Under the pieces are notes generated by a model. The model was given only the letters and a program-made list of their open reading frames with translations, searched no databases and was not told the DNA's origin. Positions 1 through 8,962 of a stretch of DNA of 64,000 nucleotides are shown piece after piece. Positions within the stretch are counted from its first letter, which is position 1, and every line of letters begins with the position of its first letter. The DNA is from Photorhabdus noenieputensis (lineage in GTDB: Bacteria > Pseudomonadota > Gammaproteobacteria > Enterobacterales > Enterobacteriaceae), in assembly GCF_018448935.1 (NCBI RefSeq), contig NZ_RCWC01000007.1:102077-166076 (forward strand), in the 5' to 3' direction. The position numbers and the translations under genes are program-made.

Positions 1-563
1 AGCAACAGAGTACTTTCCGGCGTGGTATCGCTCGGTTTGAGTACCACAGTATTACCCGCTGCCAGCGCAGGTGCTATCTTCCATACTGCCATCATCAGCG
101 GGTAGTTCCACGGCGTAACTTGCCCCACCACGCCTAGCGGTTCACGCCGAATGCTGGTTGTCATATCAGGAAGGTATTCAGCCGTCGCTTTGCCTTCCAG
201 AAAACGGGCGGCACCAGCGAAGAAACGGATATGATCCACTGACGTTGCAACTTCCTCAGAGGCAATCAGATGCTTTAGCTGCCCTGTATTGCGGCTTTGC
301 GCTTCGATCAGACGTTCAGAGTTTTTTTCCACCACATCGGCTAATGCCAGCAACGCCTGTTGACGCGCTGACGGTGTGCTGCGCCCCCAGATTTTGAATG
401 CCTCTTTAGCCGATGCATAAGCTTTATCAATATCTTCCACAGTCGCGTTAGGAGAACGCGCATAGGTTTCACCAGTGACTGGACTTACTAGGTCAAAATA
501 TTCGGAACTTTTAGATTCAACATACTGACTATTAATGAAATGCCTGAGCGTTGGTACCGCCAT
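1..563 (-). CDS. NAD-dependent aldehyde dehydrogenase, N-terminal part (cut by window start)
   Basis: Reading the minus strand from an ATG at 563 gives about 187 residues of an aldehyde dehydrogenase; the remainder lies outside the window. An ideal ribosome site (AGGAGGTAAT) sits just upstream. The protein starts MAVPTLRHFINSQYVES and shows the family blocks VSPVTGE, FFAGAARFLEG and VTPWNYPLMMAVWKIAPALA, followed by VVLKPSD with the NAD-binding Lys. The family oxidises aldehydes to acids with NAD(P)+ in the cytosol. The sequence recalls the gamma-aminobutyraldehyde/betaine-aldehyde group (PatD/BetB-like), but the catalytic Cys and Glu are not in the window, so the substrate is open. No partner gene is visible. 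Confidence 0.9.
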   Translation of the reverse strand, partial: MAVPTLRHFINSQYVESKSSEYFDLVSPVTGETYARSPNATVEDIDKAYASAKEAFKIWGRSTPSARQQALLALADVVEKNSERLIEAQSRNTGQLKHLIASEEVATSVDHIRFFAGAARFLEGKATAEYLPDMTTSIRREPLGVVGQVTPWNYPLMMAVWKIAPALAAGNTVVLKPSDTTPESTLL

Positions 564-854
564 GATTACCTCCTGATGGATTAGATAATATAAAATATAA
601 CCTATAACTTAATATGTTCAATCGAGATATAGATGTTAATTTTTCAACTAAAAAAACAAAAATAAAAGAGTAATTAGATACATACATAGATGTAACTTTA
701 GACATTCCTGTTCAAGAAAATATGCCGTTCTGTGAACAGGATCGAGGATTTTTTTAACTGGAAGAAAAGATTTTGGGTTATTTCTCGGCAGGATTATTTA
801 CAATCTAGCTAATATCAGAGATTGCTCAATCTGCAACATCAATATAAAAAAAGA
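564..854. other. Intergenic DNA upstream of the aldehyde dehydrogenase
   Basis: AT-rich DNA with no supportable gene. It must hold the promoter of the leftward aldehyde dehydrogenase. No clear operator was recognised. Confidence 0.5.
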
Positions 855-1000
855 AGTCTTATTGGAGAAATTACGATGAATAAAGACAATAAAAAATATA
901 TCTTTATTCGCAGGAATTATAATACAGATTAGCTGCATTACGCCGAATCTATAAGATAACTCATGATTCATTTTTAAATGATATTATTACTAACAAATTG
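855..1000 (+). pseudogene. Relic of an OppA-like peptide-binding protein gene (5' end)
   Basis: The ribosome site and first codons here resemble the start of the intact peptide-binding gene at 4260. TTGGAGAA is followed by ATGAATAAA (ATG at 876), then AATATATC, TTATTC, CAGG and ATTATA in the same order and nearly the same spacing. The frame stops after about 18 codons. A later stretch (about 950-1000) may correspond to the region of the intact gene that encodes IIHDFFSG, suggesting an internal deletion. I read it as a decayed paralogous copy. The first 85 bp of similarity are clear and the rest is tentative. Confidence 0.6.
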
Positions 1001-1080
1001 CCCAGCATCCATAATAAAGTTATCTATCAAGAAATGATTTTATTTCGCTAAGAATATTTTCAAAATGAACTATTTCGGAC

Positions 1081-1203
1081 TATACCCTATTGATTTCAAG
1101 ATGCACCGCGGCGGCAAAGGAGCGAATCCCCTGGAGCATAGAGAACTATGTGACCGGAGTGAGTGCAGCCAACAAAGAAGCAACTTGAAAGATGACGGGT
1201 ATA
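1081..1203 (+). repeat. ERIC element (copy 1, 123 bp)
   Basis: Begins TATACCCTATTGATTTCAAG and ends GATGACGGGTATA, the terminal inverted repeats of the enterobacterial repetitive intergenic consensus (IRU/ERIC). It matches the 127-bp copy at 46632-46758 along its length, with about 4 bp missing in the GAGTGAG segment. Short reading frames crossing it are not genes. It lies downstream of the leftward molybdoenzyme gene. Confidence 0.9.
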
Positions 1204-1407
1204 TACTTCACGCATCCCATATTGATGACGAGCACAAATATGACATTCAATAGCATGGGTTTGCCAGCTACTAAATTGTTGCTGGCAAGAATGGCATGTT
1301 TGAACATAATAAGGGTAGGAATCCGTTATCGCTGTCTTACTGATAATAGGTTTAACGGTAATCGATTTAGGGAAACAAACAGCGGCGCACATATTATATA
1401 AATTTAC

Positions 1408-3816
1408 TCATGCTTTATTGACCTCGACCAGTAATGTTTGATGAGAGTTTCCATGTGCAAGCGGGGTCTGACGGGATGATGTCAGCACATTGACACAACC
1501 GCCCCAATCAACACCATGTTTATCCGGTTGCCACCATGCGCCGGTTGGCATTGCTACCACGCCGGGGATAATACGTTGAGTTACCTCCGCCGGGATCATA
1601 GAAACTCCGCGATCATTAAATACCCGAACCAAATCCCCTTGTTTAATTTTACGTTTCTGCGCATCCAGCGGATTAATCCACAACTTCTGGGTTTGCACCT
1701 CCTTTAACCAAGGATTTGAATATTGGGTTGAATTGGTGCGGTTTTTCCCTTTCCAGGTAATTAATTGCAGTGGGTATTTTTCAGTTAATTTATCCTCCGG
1801 CCCTTCGAATGCCGGCACATAATGTGATAACGCAGGGATTTCAGGATGTTGCATGTCGTACAGACGTTTAGAAAATATCTCTATTTTTCCCGAAGGTGTG
1901 GGAAATGGATGGTTTTCTGGGTCACGAATATTTTCTTCAAAAGCGACATAAGACGGTATTTTGAAAAGATGTTTGTGCGTCCGTTGTAATTCCTCAAACG
2001 TGGGTAAATTTTCTTTTGGCATAGCCTGACGATTAGATTCCATAATATGGGCTATCCACGCTTTTTCGTCACGGCCTTGGCTGAATTCCTGTTCAACGCC
2101 CAGTTTTGCTGCAACTTCGCGTATCCATTCATAATCAGAGCGCCGTTCGAATTCAGGTTCGATTAATTTTGATGACAGCATGAAATAACTGCCAGTGCCC
2201 CAAGGATGGGCAATATTCCAGCGTTCCATAAAACTGGTTTCCGGCAATAAAATATCTGCGTATCGGGCGCTTGGCGCTAGATAAAGATCACTGGAGACAA
2301 TCAATTCAATTTTAGATTCATCTGCTAATATTTTTACTGCCTGATTGATATCTGGATTTTGATTTGCAAGGTAATTACCGGCCAGTGAGAATAACACACG
2401 GATATTGGTATTCAGCTTATCGGCACCAACTAAACCGTCAGCCGGGGTGATTTTACTGGCATCATCGGCTGCCTGGACCCAGTTCATCACGGAGATTTTT
2501 TCTTTTACTGGGTTTTTACCAAGATCGAGTCCATAAAGGTATTTATTGCCAGCGACACCACTGAAACCTGCTGCCCATCCTCCTTTTTTACCCACATTAC
2601 CGGTTATTGTGGCCAAAATTGTTGCACCACGTGCAACACGTTCACCACAGATATGACGTTGTGGTCCCCATCCTTGAATCAGAGCCGCGGGTTTAGTACT
2701 GGCATATTCACGGGCAAGCTGACGAATGATATTTGTCGGCACTTTAGTGATTTTTTCAGCCCATTCTGGTGTTTTCACAATGTTATCTTTAGCGCCTGTC
2801 AGGTAAGCAACCAGAGATTCATTGGCAGGAACGCCATCCGGCATATTGTCTTCATCAAAACCAATTGTATAACGATCGATAAATTCTTTATCGTGCAGGT
2901 TTTCACTGACAATCACATACATCATTGCATCCATTAATGCGTTATCCGTTGTTGGCAGCAAAGGAATCCATTGGTCAGCCAATGAGGATGCAGAATCAGA
3001 ATAACGGGGATCGACAACAATAAATTGGGTGCCGTTTTTTTTCATCTTCTGGAAATAGTGGTTGGAGTGACCAAAAATAGTTTCAGCCGGATTATGGCCC
3101 CAAAGGATCACCAAAGGGGTATTTTCTAAGGTATCCAATGTGCTACCCGAAGTTGCTACGCCATAGGTATAGGGTGTCGCTGCCGCTGTATTGCCCATAC
3201 TCACGGAATGGTAAAATTGTAAATGTCCGCCGGTAATATTGAGTAAACGACGCAACATTTTATCACCTGATGATACACCACCGATTACCGCGGTATTAAC
3301 GCTAACGTAGCGGCAAGCCGGACCATATTTCTCAGTAATACTTTTTAGCTTATCCGCAATAATGGTTGTCGCTTCATCCCAGGAGATTCGTTCAAATTTC
3401 CCCTCTCCCCGCTTACCAACTCGTTTCATCGGATATTTTAAACGATCAGGATGATAAACAAATTTGCGATAGCCCCCGCCGCGAACGCAAGCGCGCATGA
3501 TCGGCATTGCTTCATCAAGTTCATGATCAGGTCTGGTGGTGATGCGGGTAACAACACCTTCTCGAACATGAGCTCGGATATCGCATCTTCCTCCGCAATC
3601 AAACGTACTACAGGTGGGTACGACTTTCGTTTCACCTGCATCAATAACATGAATCAGGAGTGAATTTTGGCTTGTTTTCTCTTCGGCGGTTGCTTGGCGG
3701 GTAGAAACAAAAGGAATAGATATAAGCGCTGCACTCGCTTGAATAAAACGACGATGGCTGGCCGTCAGGTCATCATTCTGTTCATTGGCTTCATAATTTA
3801 TTTTTCTATGTTTCAT
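1408..3816 (-). CDS. DMSO-reductase-type molybdopterin oxidoreductase, catalytic subunit (DmsA-like), orphan
   Basis: About 802 residues, the usual size for DmsA-type enzymes. The ATG at 3816 is chosen because GGAGG lies 5 nt before it; an in-frame ATG at 3840 would overlap that site. The N-terminus carries a Tat signal (SHRRFIQASAALISIPF), so the protein is exported folded. A [4Fe-4S] motif follows (CSTFDCGGRC, then RACVRGGG), then the DmsA hallmark PDRLKYPMKRVGKRGEGKFE, the molybdopterin core (VILWGHNPAETIFG) and the C-terminal dinucleotide-binding domain (WWQPDKHG). Enzymes of this family reduce S- or N-oxides in anaerobic respiration and need an iron-sulfur subunit and a membrane anchor. 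Neither dmsB nor dmsC is next to it, so its electron donor is unclear. DMSO as substrate is inference. Confidence 0.88.
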   Translation of the reverse strand: MKHRKINYEANEQNDDLTASHRRFIQASAALISIPFVSTRQATAEEKTSQNSLLIHVIDAGETKVVPTCSTFDCGGRCDIRAHVREGVVTRITTRPDHELDEAMPIMRACVRGGGYRKFVYHPDRLKYPMKRVGKRGEGKFERISWDEATTIIADKLKSITEKYGPACRYVSVNTAVIGGVSSGDKMLRRLLNITGGHLQFYHSVSMGNTAAATPYTYGVATSGSTLDTLENTPLVILWGHNPAETIFGHSNHYFQKMKKNGTQFIVVDPRYSDSASSLADQWIPLLPTTDNALMDAMMYVIVSENLHDKEFIDRYTIGFDEDNMPDGVPANESLVAYLTGAKDNIVKTPEWAEKITKVPTNIIRQLAREYASTKPAALIQGWGPQRHICGERVARGATILATITGNVGKKGGWAAGFSGVAGNKYLYGLDLGKNPVKEKISVMNWVQAADDASKITPADGLVGADKLNTNIRVLFSLAGNYLANQNPDINQAVKILADESKIELIVSSDLYLAPSARYADILLPETSFMERWNIAHPWGTGSYFMLSSKLIEPEFERRSDYEWIREVAAKLGVEQEFSQGRDEKAWIAHIMESNRQAMPKENLPTFEELQRTHKHLFKIPSYVAFEENIRDPENHPFPTPSGKIEIFSKRLYDMQHPEIPALSHYVPAFEGPEDKLTEKYPLQLITWKGKNRTNSTQYSNPWLKEVQTQKLWINPLDAQKRKIKQGDLVRVFNDRGVSMIPAEVTQRIIPGVVAMPTGAWWQPDKHGVDWGGCVNVLTSSRQTPLAHGNSHQTLLVEVNKA

Positions 3817-4259
3817 ATTAGCCTCCACATTGCATCTCATTCGTTGGATGTTATTTAGAAAAAACGGTTTAAGCGTTGATGATCAAGGATTAATACAATT
3901 TAGATCACATTTTATTGAAAAGTTTTGCTAAATCTGGTCAACGAATTGATGCTGAAATGAAAATTTTAAAACAACTCATATCACAAGTGAATATTTCAGG
4001 ATGTATATAAATTTACTACTTAAATTTCATGATGTTGATGGAGTAGCGATAAGTATTTTATACTAATACTTAATGATAGTTATACCTCTCGCATTCAAAA
4101 TAGGGTATTCAATAGAATCATATAATTTTAACTTAACATCTAAAATAGTCATAAAAATTTTAAAGTTTGGTTTGCAAGATTGCATAAAAATCTTAATTAT
4201 CAAATAACTGACTCCCCTGAAATGGATACCTCAAATGAGATCTTCTTGGAGAACAAACG
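3817..4259. other. Divergent promoter region
   Basis: AT-rich DNA between the leftward molybdoenzyme and the rightward peptide-binding gene. It must hold both promoters. A TTGAT-G-ATCAA palindrome at 3876-3886 does not have FNR-box spacing. No gene seen. Confidence 0.5.
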
Positions 4260-5867
4260 ATGAATAAAACATTAAGGAATATATCCTTATTCACAGGCAT
4301 TATATTTGGCAATATGGCATTATCCCATGCCGCAATTATTCCAGCAGGTACATTATTATCAGTTAATCAAGATATCGTTCGCAATAATGGTTCAGAACCT
4401 GTATCTCTTGATGTTCATAAAGTTGAAAATGATGTTGAATTCAATATTATTCATGACTTTTTCAGTGGATTAGTCAGCGCGGGCAGCGATGGAAAAATCA
4501 ATCCTGATTTAGCGGTCAGTTGGGAAACCAAAGATAATAAAGTGTGGTTATTTCATCTAAGAAAAGGAATAAAGTGGTCTGATGGTTCCCCTATTACTGC
4601 CCATGATGTGGTTTTTAGCTGGCGGCGTTTAGTTGATCCCCAAATTGCGTCTCCGTATGGCAGTTACCTTGGAAACATGCACGTAGTCAATGCTAAAGAT
4701 ATTGTTTCTGGTAAGAAAAGAATTGATGAATTAGGTGTAAAAGCACTGGATAATTTGACTTTGGAAGTGACCTTAGAACAACCGGTATCCTATTTTTTAC
4801 AGATGTTGGCGTATCCTGTCATGGTACCCATCAGCCAAAAAGCGGTTGAAAAATATGGCGAAAAATGGGCTCGCTCCGATGTATTTGTCAGTAGTGGACC
4901 ATTTAAGTTAACCGAATGGGTTGTTAACGAAAAAGTTGTTGGAATTAGGAACCCACAATATTGGGATAATGCCCATACTGTTATTAACAAAGTCACTTAT
5001 CTTCCAATAGCATCAGAAACAGCAGATATAAATCGCTATTTGGCCGATGAAATTGATATCACCAAGAATATTCCATCAATTTTATTTAAATCCTTAAAGG
5101 CCAAATTAGGTAGTCAGGTTCATATCACGCCAGCATTAGGTGTTTATTATTATGATTTTAACAATCAAAAAGCGCCTTTTAATGATGTCAGGGTCAGACA
5201 GGCATTGAATCTGGCTTTAGATAAAGAGATCATAGCGAATAAAGTTTTAGGGCAAGGCCAAGAGCCAGCTTATAATCATACCCCACCTAATACCGGAGGA
5301 ATGGATTTAGGTCAGCCTGATTATGCATCATGGACACAACAGGAAAGAGTTGAGGAAGCCAGGCAATTGCTAAATGAAGCGGGTTACAATAAAGATAACC
5401 CATTGAAATTTAAACTTCTTTATAATACATCAGAAGAGCATAAACGAATTGCTATTGCGGCGACTTCAATGTGGAAAAAAAGTCTGGATGTAGATATTGT
5501 TTTGCAGAACCAAGAACGAAAAGCTATGTTGGACGTTATTCGTCAAGGTAATTTTGAGATGGTAAGATATGCGCGGATTGCTGATTATGATAATCCTGCC
5601 TCGTTTTTAAATAATTTTGTTACTGATAGTTCTAATAATACATTCTTATATAGCAATCCTGCTTATGATGATTTGATAAATAAAGCTAAAGCAACAAATG
5701 ATCGAAAATATTTTCAGCAAGCAGAAGACATTCTGGCAAAAGATGTACCAGCAATTCCCGTTTATTACTATATCGGCGTTAGATTAGTTAAGCCTTATAT
5801 TGGTGGATATTATATGAGTCCATTGGGTTTTGTGTCGACAAAAGATCTTTATGTTGTTAAGCATTAA
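4260..5867 (+). CDS. Periplasmic oligopeptide-binding protein (OppA/MppA family, SBP_bac_5)
   Basis: 535 residues with an N-terminal signal peptide (MNKTLRNISLFTGIIFG, cleaved near LSHA). The mature protein shows the family signatures: NIIHDFFSGL near the N-terminus, LRKGIKWSDGSPITAHDVVFSWRR, SSGPFKLTEW, NPQYWDN, and FNDVRVRQALNLALDK. Members capture peptides in the periplasm for an ABC importer. No permease or ATPase gene follows, so it would have to borrow the Opp transporter as MppA does. Ribosome site TTGGAGAA precedes the ATG. A decayed copy of its 5' end lies at 855-1000. The peptide ligand cannot be told from sequence. Confidence 0.9.
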   Translation: MNKTLRNISLFTGIIFGNMALSHAAIIPAGTLLSVNQDIVRNNGSEPVSLDVHKVENDVEFNIIHDFFSGLVSAGSDGKINPDLAVSWETKDNKVWLFHLRKGIKWSDGSPITAHDVVFSWRRLVDPQIASPYGSYLGNMHVVNAKDIVSGKKRIDELGVKALDNLTLEVTLEQPVSYFLQMLAYPVMVPISQKAVEKYGEKWARSDVFVSSGPFKLTEWVVNEKVVGIRNPQYWDNAHTVINKVTYLPIASETADINRYLADEIDITKNIPSILFKSLKAKLGSQVHITPALGVYYYDFNNQKAPFNDVRVRQALNLALDKEIIANKVLGQGQEPAYNHTPPNTGGMDLGQPDYASWTQQERVEEARQLLNEAGYNKDNPLKFKLLYNTSEEHKRIAIAATSMWKKSLDVDIVLQNQERKAMLDVIRQGNFEMVRYARIADYDNPASFLNNFVTDSSNNTFLYSNPAYDDLINKAKATNDRKYFQQAEDILAKDVPAIPVYYYIGVRLVKPYIGGYYMSPLGFVSTKDLYVVKH

Positions 5868-5895
5868 TAGAATGTTATTGTAACATTTAAGTCTA

Positions 5896-5953
5896 TATTA
5901 CGGTTTTTAACAGGTTGATTGTTTTAAACCGTAATAATTTTAAACCGTAATAT
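5896..5953 (+). terminator. Inverted repeat with a duplicated right arm after the peptide-binding gene
   Basis: TATTACGGTTT (5896-5906) can pair with AAACCGTAATA at 5926-5936 or with a second copy, AAACCGTAATAT, at 5942-5953. It starts 29 nt after the stop codon, so a terminator role is plausible, although no clean T-run follows. Confidence 0.45.
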
Positions 5954-5981
5954 ATTGGTAAATTATTAATTAATACATTTC

Positions 5982-6252
5982 CTAAATTGACCACTGGTTA
6001 ATTTTTACATTTGAGTCTAACTCATAAATAATATCTGCTAGCGATTTTAAATCTTGACGATAAGTTACAATTAACAAAGTTTTAACCCGTTTTTTCAAAA
6101 CATCAATGATTTTATATTCAATCTTTGAGTCTAGAATGGAAGTTGGTTCATCTAATATAATCATCAAAGGATTGCGTAATATTACTCTTGCTATCACAAT
6201 CTGTTGTTTCTCCCCTCCGGATAATTTCCCTCCTTGGACACCTTTCTGTTTT
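5982..6252 (-). pseudogene. Remnant of an ABC transporter ATPase (C-terminal end of the nucleotide-binding domain)
   Basis: The minus strand encodes the ABC signature LSGGEKQQ, Walker B IILDEPTS with the D-loop ILDS, and the end of the domain (YELDSNVKI) before a stop at 5982. Walker A and everything upstream are missing; the frame meets a stop just beyond 6255. The H-loop, usually VTHR, reads VTYR, so the catalytic His is lost. The style fits an exporter-type ATPase fused to membrane domains. Its 5' edge abuts a fragment of the neighbouring LPMO gene, which marks a rearrangement junction. Confidence 0.8.
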
Positions 6253-6260
6253 GAGGATTA
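6238..6260 (+). repeat. 23-bp duplicated fragment of the chitin-binding protein gene
   Basis: ACACCTTTCTG followed by TTTTGAGGATTA is identical, with one mismatch, to 7008-7030 inside the chitin-binding/LPMO gene, where it encodes TPFCFED. It sits exactly at the broken edge of the ABC ATPase relic. Confidence 0.7.
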
Positions 6261-6581
6261 AGTGGTCATTTTAAATAGCCATATTTTGATAATAAAAATC
6301 GTTTGACTATACGTATAGAGCAAATTCAGTACGGAACTTTAAATCTAGTGATTAATGAACAATATAAGCCATGCCAAATAAATTAGGAAAATCATATCAT
6401 TTTGTATTACAAAAAATAGTAACAGGCATATTTAAAACAAAATTTCAATAACTTAATATAATTAGATTATTAATCAATTTATGAAATGGATAATCATATT
6501 ATATTTATCTAGAATTGATAGTTAAGTCCTAGGGCTTTATTTGTCGTAGATAAATTATCCTGTAAAGTGGAGGACACTATT
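6261..6581. other. AT-rich intergenic DNA upstream of the LPMO gene
   Basis: About 320 bp with no supportable reading frame. It presumably contains the promoter of the LPMO gene. The ribosome site GTGGAGG at 6567-6573 lies near its end. Confidence 0.5.
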
Positions 6582-7181
6582 ATGTATAAACATAAAGTGA
6601 AAGTGATGGCTTTAGCCACTACGATAATTACAGCTTTATCTAATGGCACATGGGCTCATGGTTATATTGATAGCCCAGGAAGTCGGGCATTCCTTTGTTC
6701 TGCGCAGGGAAATGAACAAAATACGGATTGTGGGTTGGTCAAATATGAGCCTCAATCTCTTGAAGCTAAGAAAGGCTTTCCACAGGCTGGCCCAGAAGAT
6801 GGCCATATTGCCAGCGCTGGCATTGGTCATTTTGGCGCATTGGATGTTCAAACCGAAGATCGCTGGAAAAAAGTCCCAATTACTGCCGGTGAGATTGAGT
6901 TCCAGTGGGAAATTGTGATTCAACACAAAACCGCAAGTTGGGAATATTTTATTACCAAACCTGATTGGGAGCCCAATAAGCCTTTAACCAGAGAGCAATT
7001 TAATAGTACACCTTTCTGCTTTGAGGATTATCAGGAAAAAATGCCGGGCAGCAGAGTTATTAATAAATGTACCTTACCAGAGGGTTATCAAGGCTATCAC
7101 GTTATACTGGGTGTTTGGACAATCTCAGATACCCTAAATGCATTTTACCAAGTAATTGATACAACAATTAGCCCTGCTTGA
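6582..7181 (+). CDS. Secreted chitin-binding protein / AA10 lytic polysaccharide monooxygenase
   Basis: 199 residues. The ATG at 6582 is used because GTGGAGG lies just before it; the GTG at 6567 is inside that site. Residues 1-25 are a Sec signal peptide ending WA, so the mature protein begins with His26 (HGYIDSPGSRAFLC), as needed for the N-terminal arm of the copper histidine brace. The second brace histidine is His115 in QHKTASWEYFITKPDW. Other family blocks are GPEDGHIASAGIGHFG, DRWKK, NKPLTREQF and GYHVILGVW. There is no separate chitin-binding module. AA10 enzymes oxidatively cleave chitin, and related proteins help bacteria attach to or digest chitin. For an insect pathogen, peritrophic matrix or cuticle are plausible targets (inference). 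Confidence 0.93.
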   Translation: MYKHKVKVMALATTIITALSNGTWAHGYIDSPGSRAFLCSAQGNEQNTDCGLVKYEPQSLEAKKGFPQAGPEDGHIASAGIGHFGALDVQTEDRWKKVPITAGEIEFQWEIVIQHKTASWEYFITKPDWEPNKPLTREQFNSTPFCFEDYQEKMPGSRVINKCTLPEGYQGYHVILGVWTISDTLNAFYQVIDTTISPA

Positions 7182-7537
7182 TATTAGGTACATCTTATAA
7201 AATAACTATTATCGGGAACAGCATGATGCTGTTCCTGTTTATCGAACTTCTTATTCCATCTATTGAACTCAGTTAATTTCGATGTAAACACTGATGTTTA
7301 TGAAAACAAAATTAACCCCATGCTTGGTTAATAGAAAAAATCGATAAAATAGTCATTATTCGCGTATTAAGTGCGCGACTATATGAAGCATATTTGTCAA
7401 CTAGAAAATATTTTGATAAAGAATTGTTGGGGTAAAGTTATGAAAGTGAGACATTTTCAGGGAAATGTACGCACCGCCCCTTATTAGTCTTATAGGTTTG
7501 CTCCCAAACTATGCGGAGCAAACCGACGTAACAAAGC
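7182..7537. other. Convergent intergenic region with terminator hairpin
   Basis: Contains the hairpin GGAACAGCAT/ATGCTGTTCC at 7215-7235 followed by TGTTT, a likely terminator 33 nt after the LPMO stop codon. The remainder, 7240-7537, shows no gene. Confidence 0.6.
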
Positions 7538-8653
7538 TCAAAGACCGAATTTTTCTTTAAATTTATCAATCTGTTGCTGTTGAAATAGCTCAAACTCGGC
7601 TCTTGGCTGCTGCAAACGTATAGAATCTAACATTGGATCTTTGACTTCTGTACGAATGCCGCTCATCTGTTCAAGTACAGCCAATCCACAGAATGGTACA
7701 TAAGACTCCGCATATCCGCCTTCATGAACAACAACGAGTTTTCCATCGCATAAACTATCTGCTGCCTGCTGCACTAGCTGGGTCATCTCCCGAAAACTTT
7801 CACTATGGAGCTGCATCCTTGCCAAAGGGTCCACCGCATTCGCATCATAGCCACAGGCGACAATAATCAGTTCCGGTTTAAAGCGTTCAAGCGCAGGAAG
7901 TACTATCTGTGTCATTGCATAGATATAGCTATTATGTCCGGCTCCAGCAAGTAATGGGATATTCAGGTTATAACCTGTTCCTTCACCTTCCCCGATATCA
8001 TCTTCACCGCTGTATCCGTTAGGGAAACAACCATCCTGATGCATTGAGATGGTCAAAACATCAGAGCGATCCCAATAAATATGCTGAGTACCATTACCGT
8101 GGTGAACATCCCAATCAATGACTGCAACTCGTTTTAAATCAAAATGTGCTTTTGCGTGTTCAATTGCCAATGGGATATTTGCCAGAAAACAAAATCCCAT
8201 AGGTTTATCAGGCAAACAGTGATGACCTGGTGGTCGAGAAAGGCTGTAAGCATTATCAAGTTCACCACTAAGCACGGCTTTCACCGCAGCACAAGCAAGG
8301 CCAGCTGAGAGCTTAGCAATTTCATAGCTTCCCGGTCCCAGAGGGGCTTCTGTACCAAGCATTCCTCCACCGTTGTCACTGACTTGCTTAAACCGCTCTA
8401 GGTATTCTTCGGGATGAATTTTACGTAGTGTTTGCTCATCAATAGGTGAGGCCGAAGAAAGGTGCAAGGAGTGGCTCAAGCCTGATACATCCATCAAATT
8501 TTTTAACCGCCGTTTTGTTTCCGGCGATTCAGCATGTGCAGCTCCAGAAGAAGGCTGAACCCAACCACCGACAGGCAGAGTCGTTACATGCATGCCAGTA
8601 CTATGCCAAAAACAATATTCATCAAAGAAAAACCCCGTTTTTCGTTTCATCAT
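7538..8653 (-). CDS. Histone-deacetylase-family zinc amidohydrolase (class II HDAC / acetylpolyamine amidohydrolase-like)
   Basis: 371 residues, a full-length single domain. It carries the defining motifs in order: SRPPGHHCLPDKPMGFC, VIDWDVHHGNGT (Asp/His zinc ligands), a catalytic-loop histidine in ISMHQDGCFP, CGYDANAVDPLARM (second zinc Asp) and VHEGGY. Bacterial members remove acetyl groups from polyamines, acetate esters or other small acetylated molecules in the cytosol. The physiological substrate here is unknown. Two ATGs occur in tandem at 8653 and 8650; AAGGAAGGG lies immediately upstream and suits the second slightly better. It appears to be a single-gene unit. Confidence 0.9.
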   Translation of the reverse strand: MMKRKTGFFFDEYCFWHSTGMHVTTLPVGGWVQPSSGAAHAESPETKRRLKNLMDVSGLSHSLHLSSASPIDEQTLRKIHPEEYLERFKQVSDNGGGMLGTEAPLGPGSYEIAKLSAGLACAAVKAVLSGELDNAYSLSRPPGHHCLPDKPMGFCFLANIPLAIEHAKAHFDLKRVAVIDWDVHHGNGTQHIYWDRSDVLTISMHQDGCFPNGYSGEDDIGEGEGTGYNLNIPLLAGAGHNSYIYAMTQIVLPALERFKPELIIVACGYDANAVDPLARMQLHSESFREMTQLVQQAADSLCDGKLVVVHEGGYAESYVPFCGLAVLEQMSGIRTEVKDPMLDSIRLQQPRAEFELFQQQQIDKFKEKFGL

Positions 8654-8962
8654 CCCTTCCTTCTAATTAAATTAATTCATATATCATCATTAACATAATC
8701 AAAACAAAAACAGATTATGCCTAAGCTCCCATAAAAGTGACAATGCTAAAAAGAGTGATAACCGGGTAGTTGCGATAACCACCAACTTTTAAATAACCAT
8801 TTCTACCTGTAGTGGCTTAAATCCGAAAACCGTCATGCTATCGTGGGCATCGATGATTTAAGTTTTATAGGCGATTGAACATGCGTCCGGTGTATGTGAG
8901 TTTCATGCTTTGCTTTTGAGTGCGACTTGTGAGTTTGATGTTTTCACCTTTTGTTCTATAAT
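8654..8962. other. Intergenic region between the amidohydrolase and the Ter site
   Basis: About 300 bp of AT-rich DNA holding the amidohydrolase promoter and the upstream part of the tus promoter. No gene, RNA or dif-like site was recognised. Confidence 0.5.

Noticed and set aside
1065..1401. Several short frames on both strands
   Set aside because: They cross the ERIC repeat, which yields chance open frames wherever it occurs.
3876..3886. FNR-like palindrome TTGAT-G-ATCAA upstream of the molybdoenzyme gene
   Set aside because: The FNR consensus needs four bases between the half-sites; here there is one.
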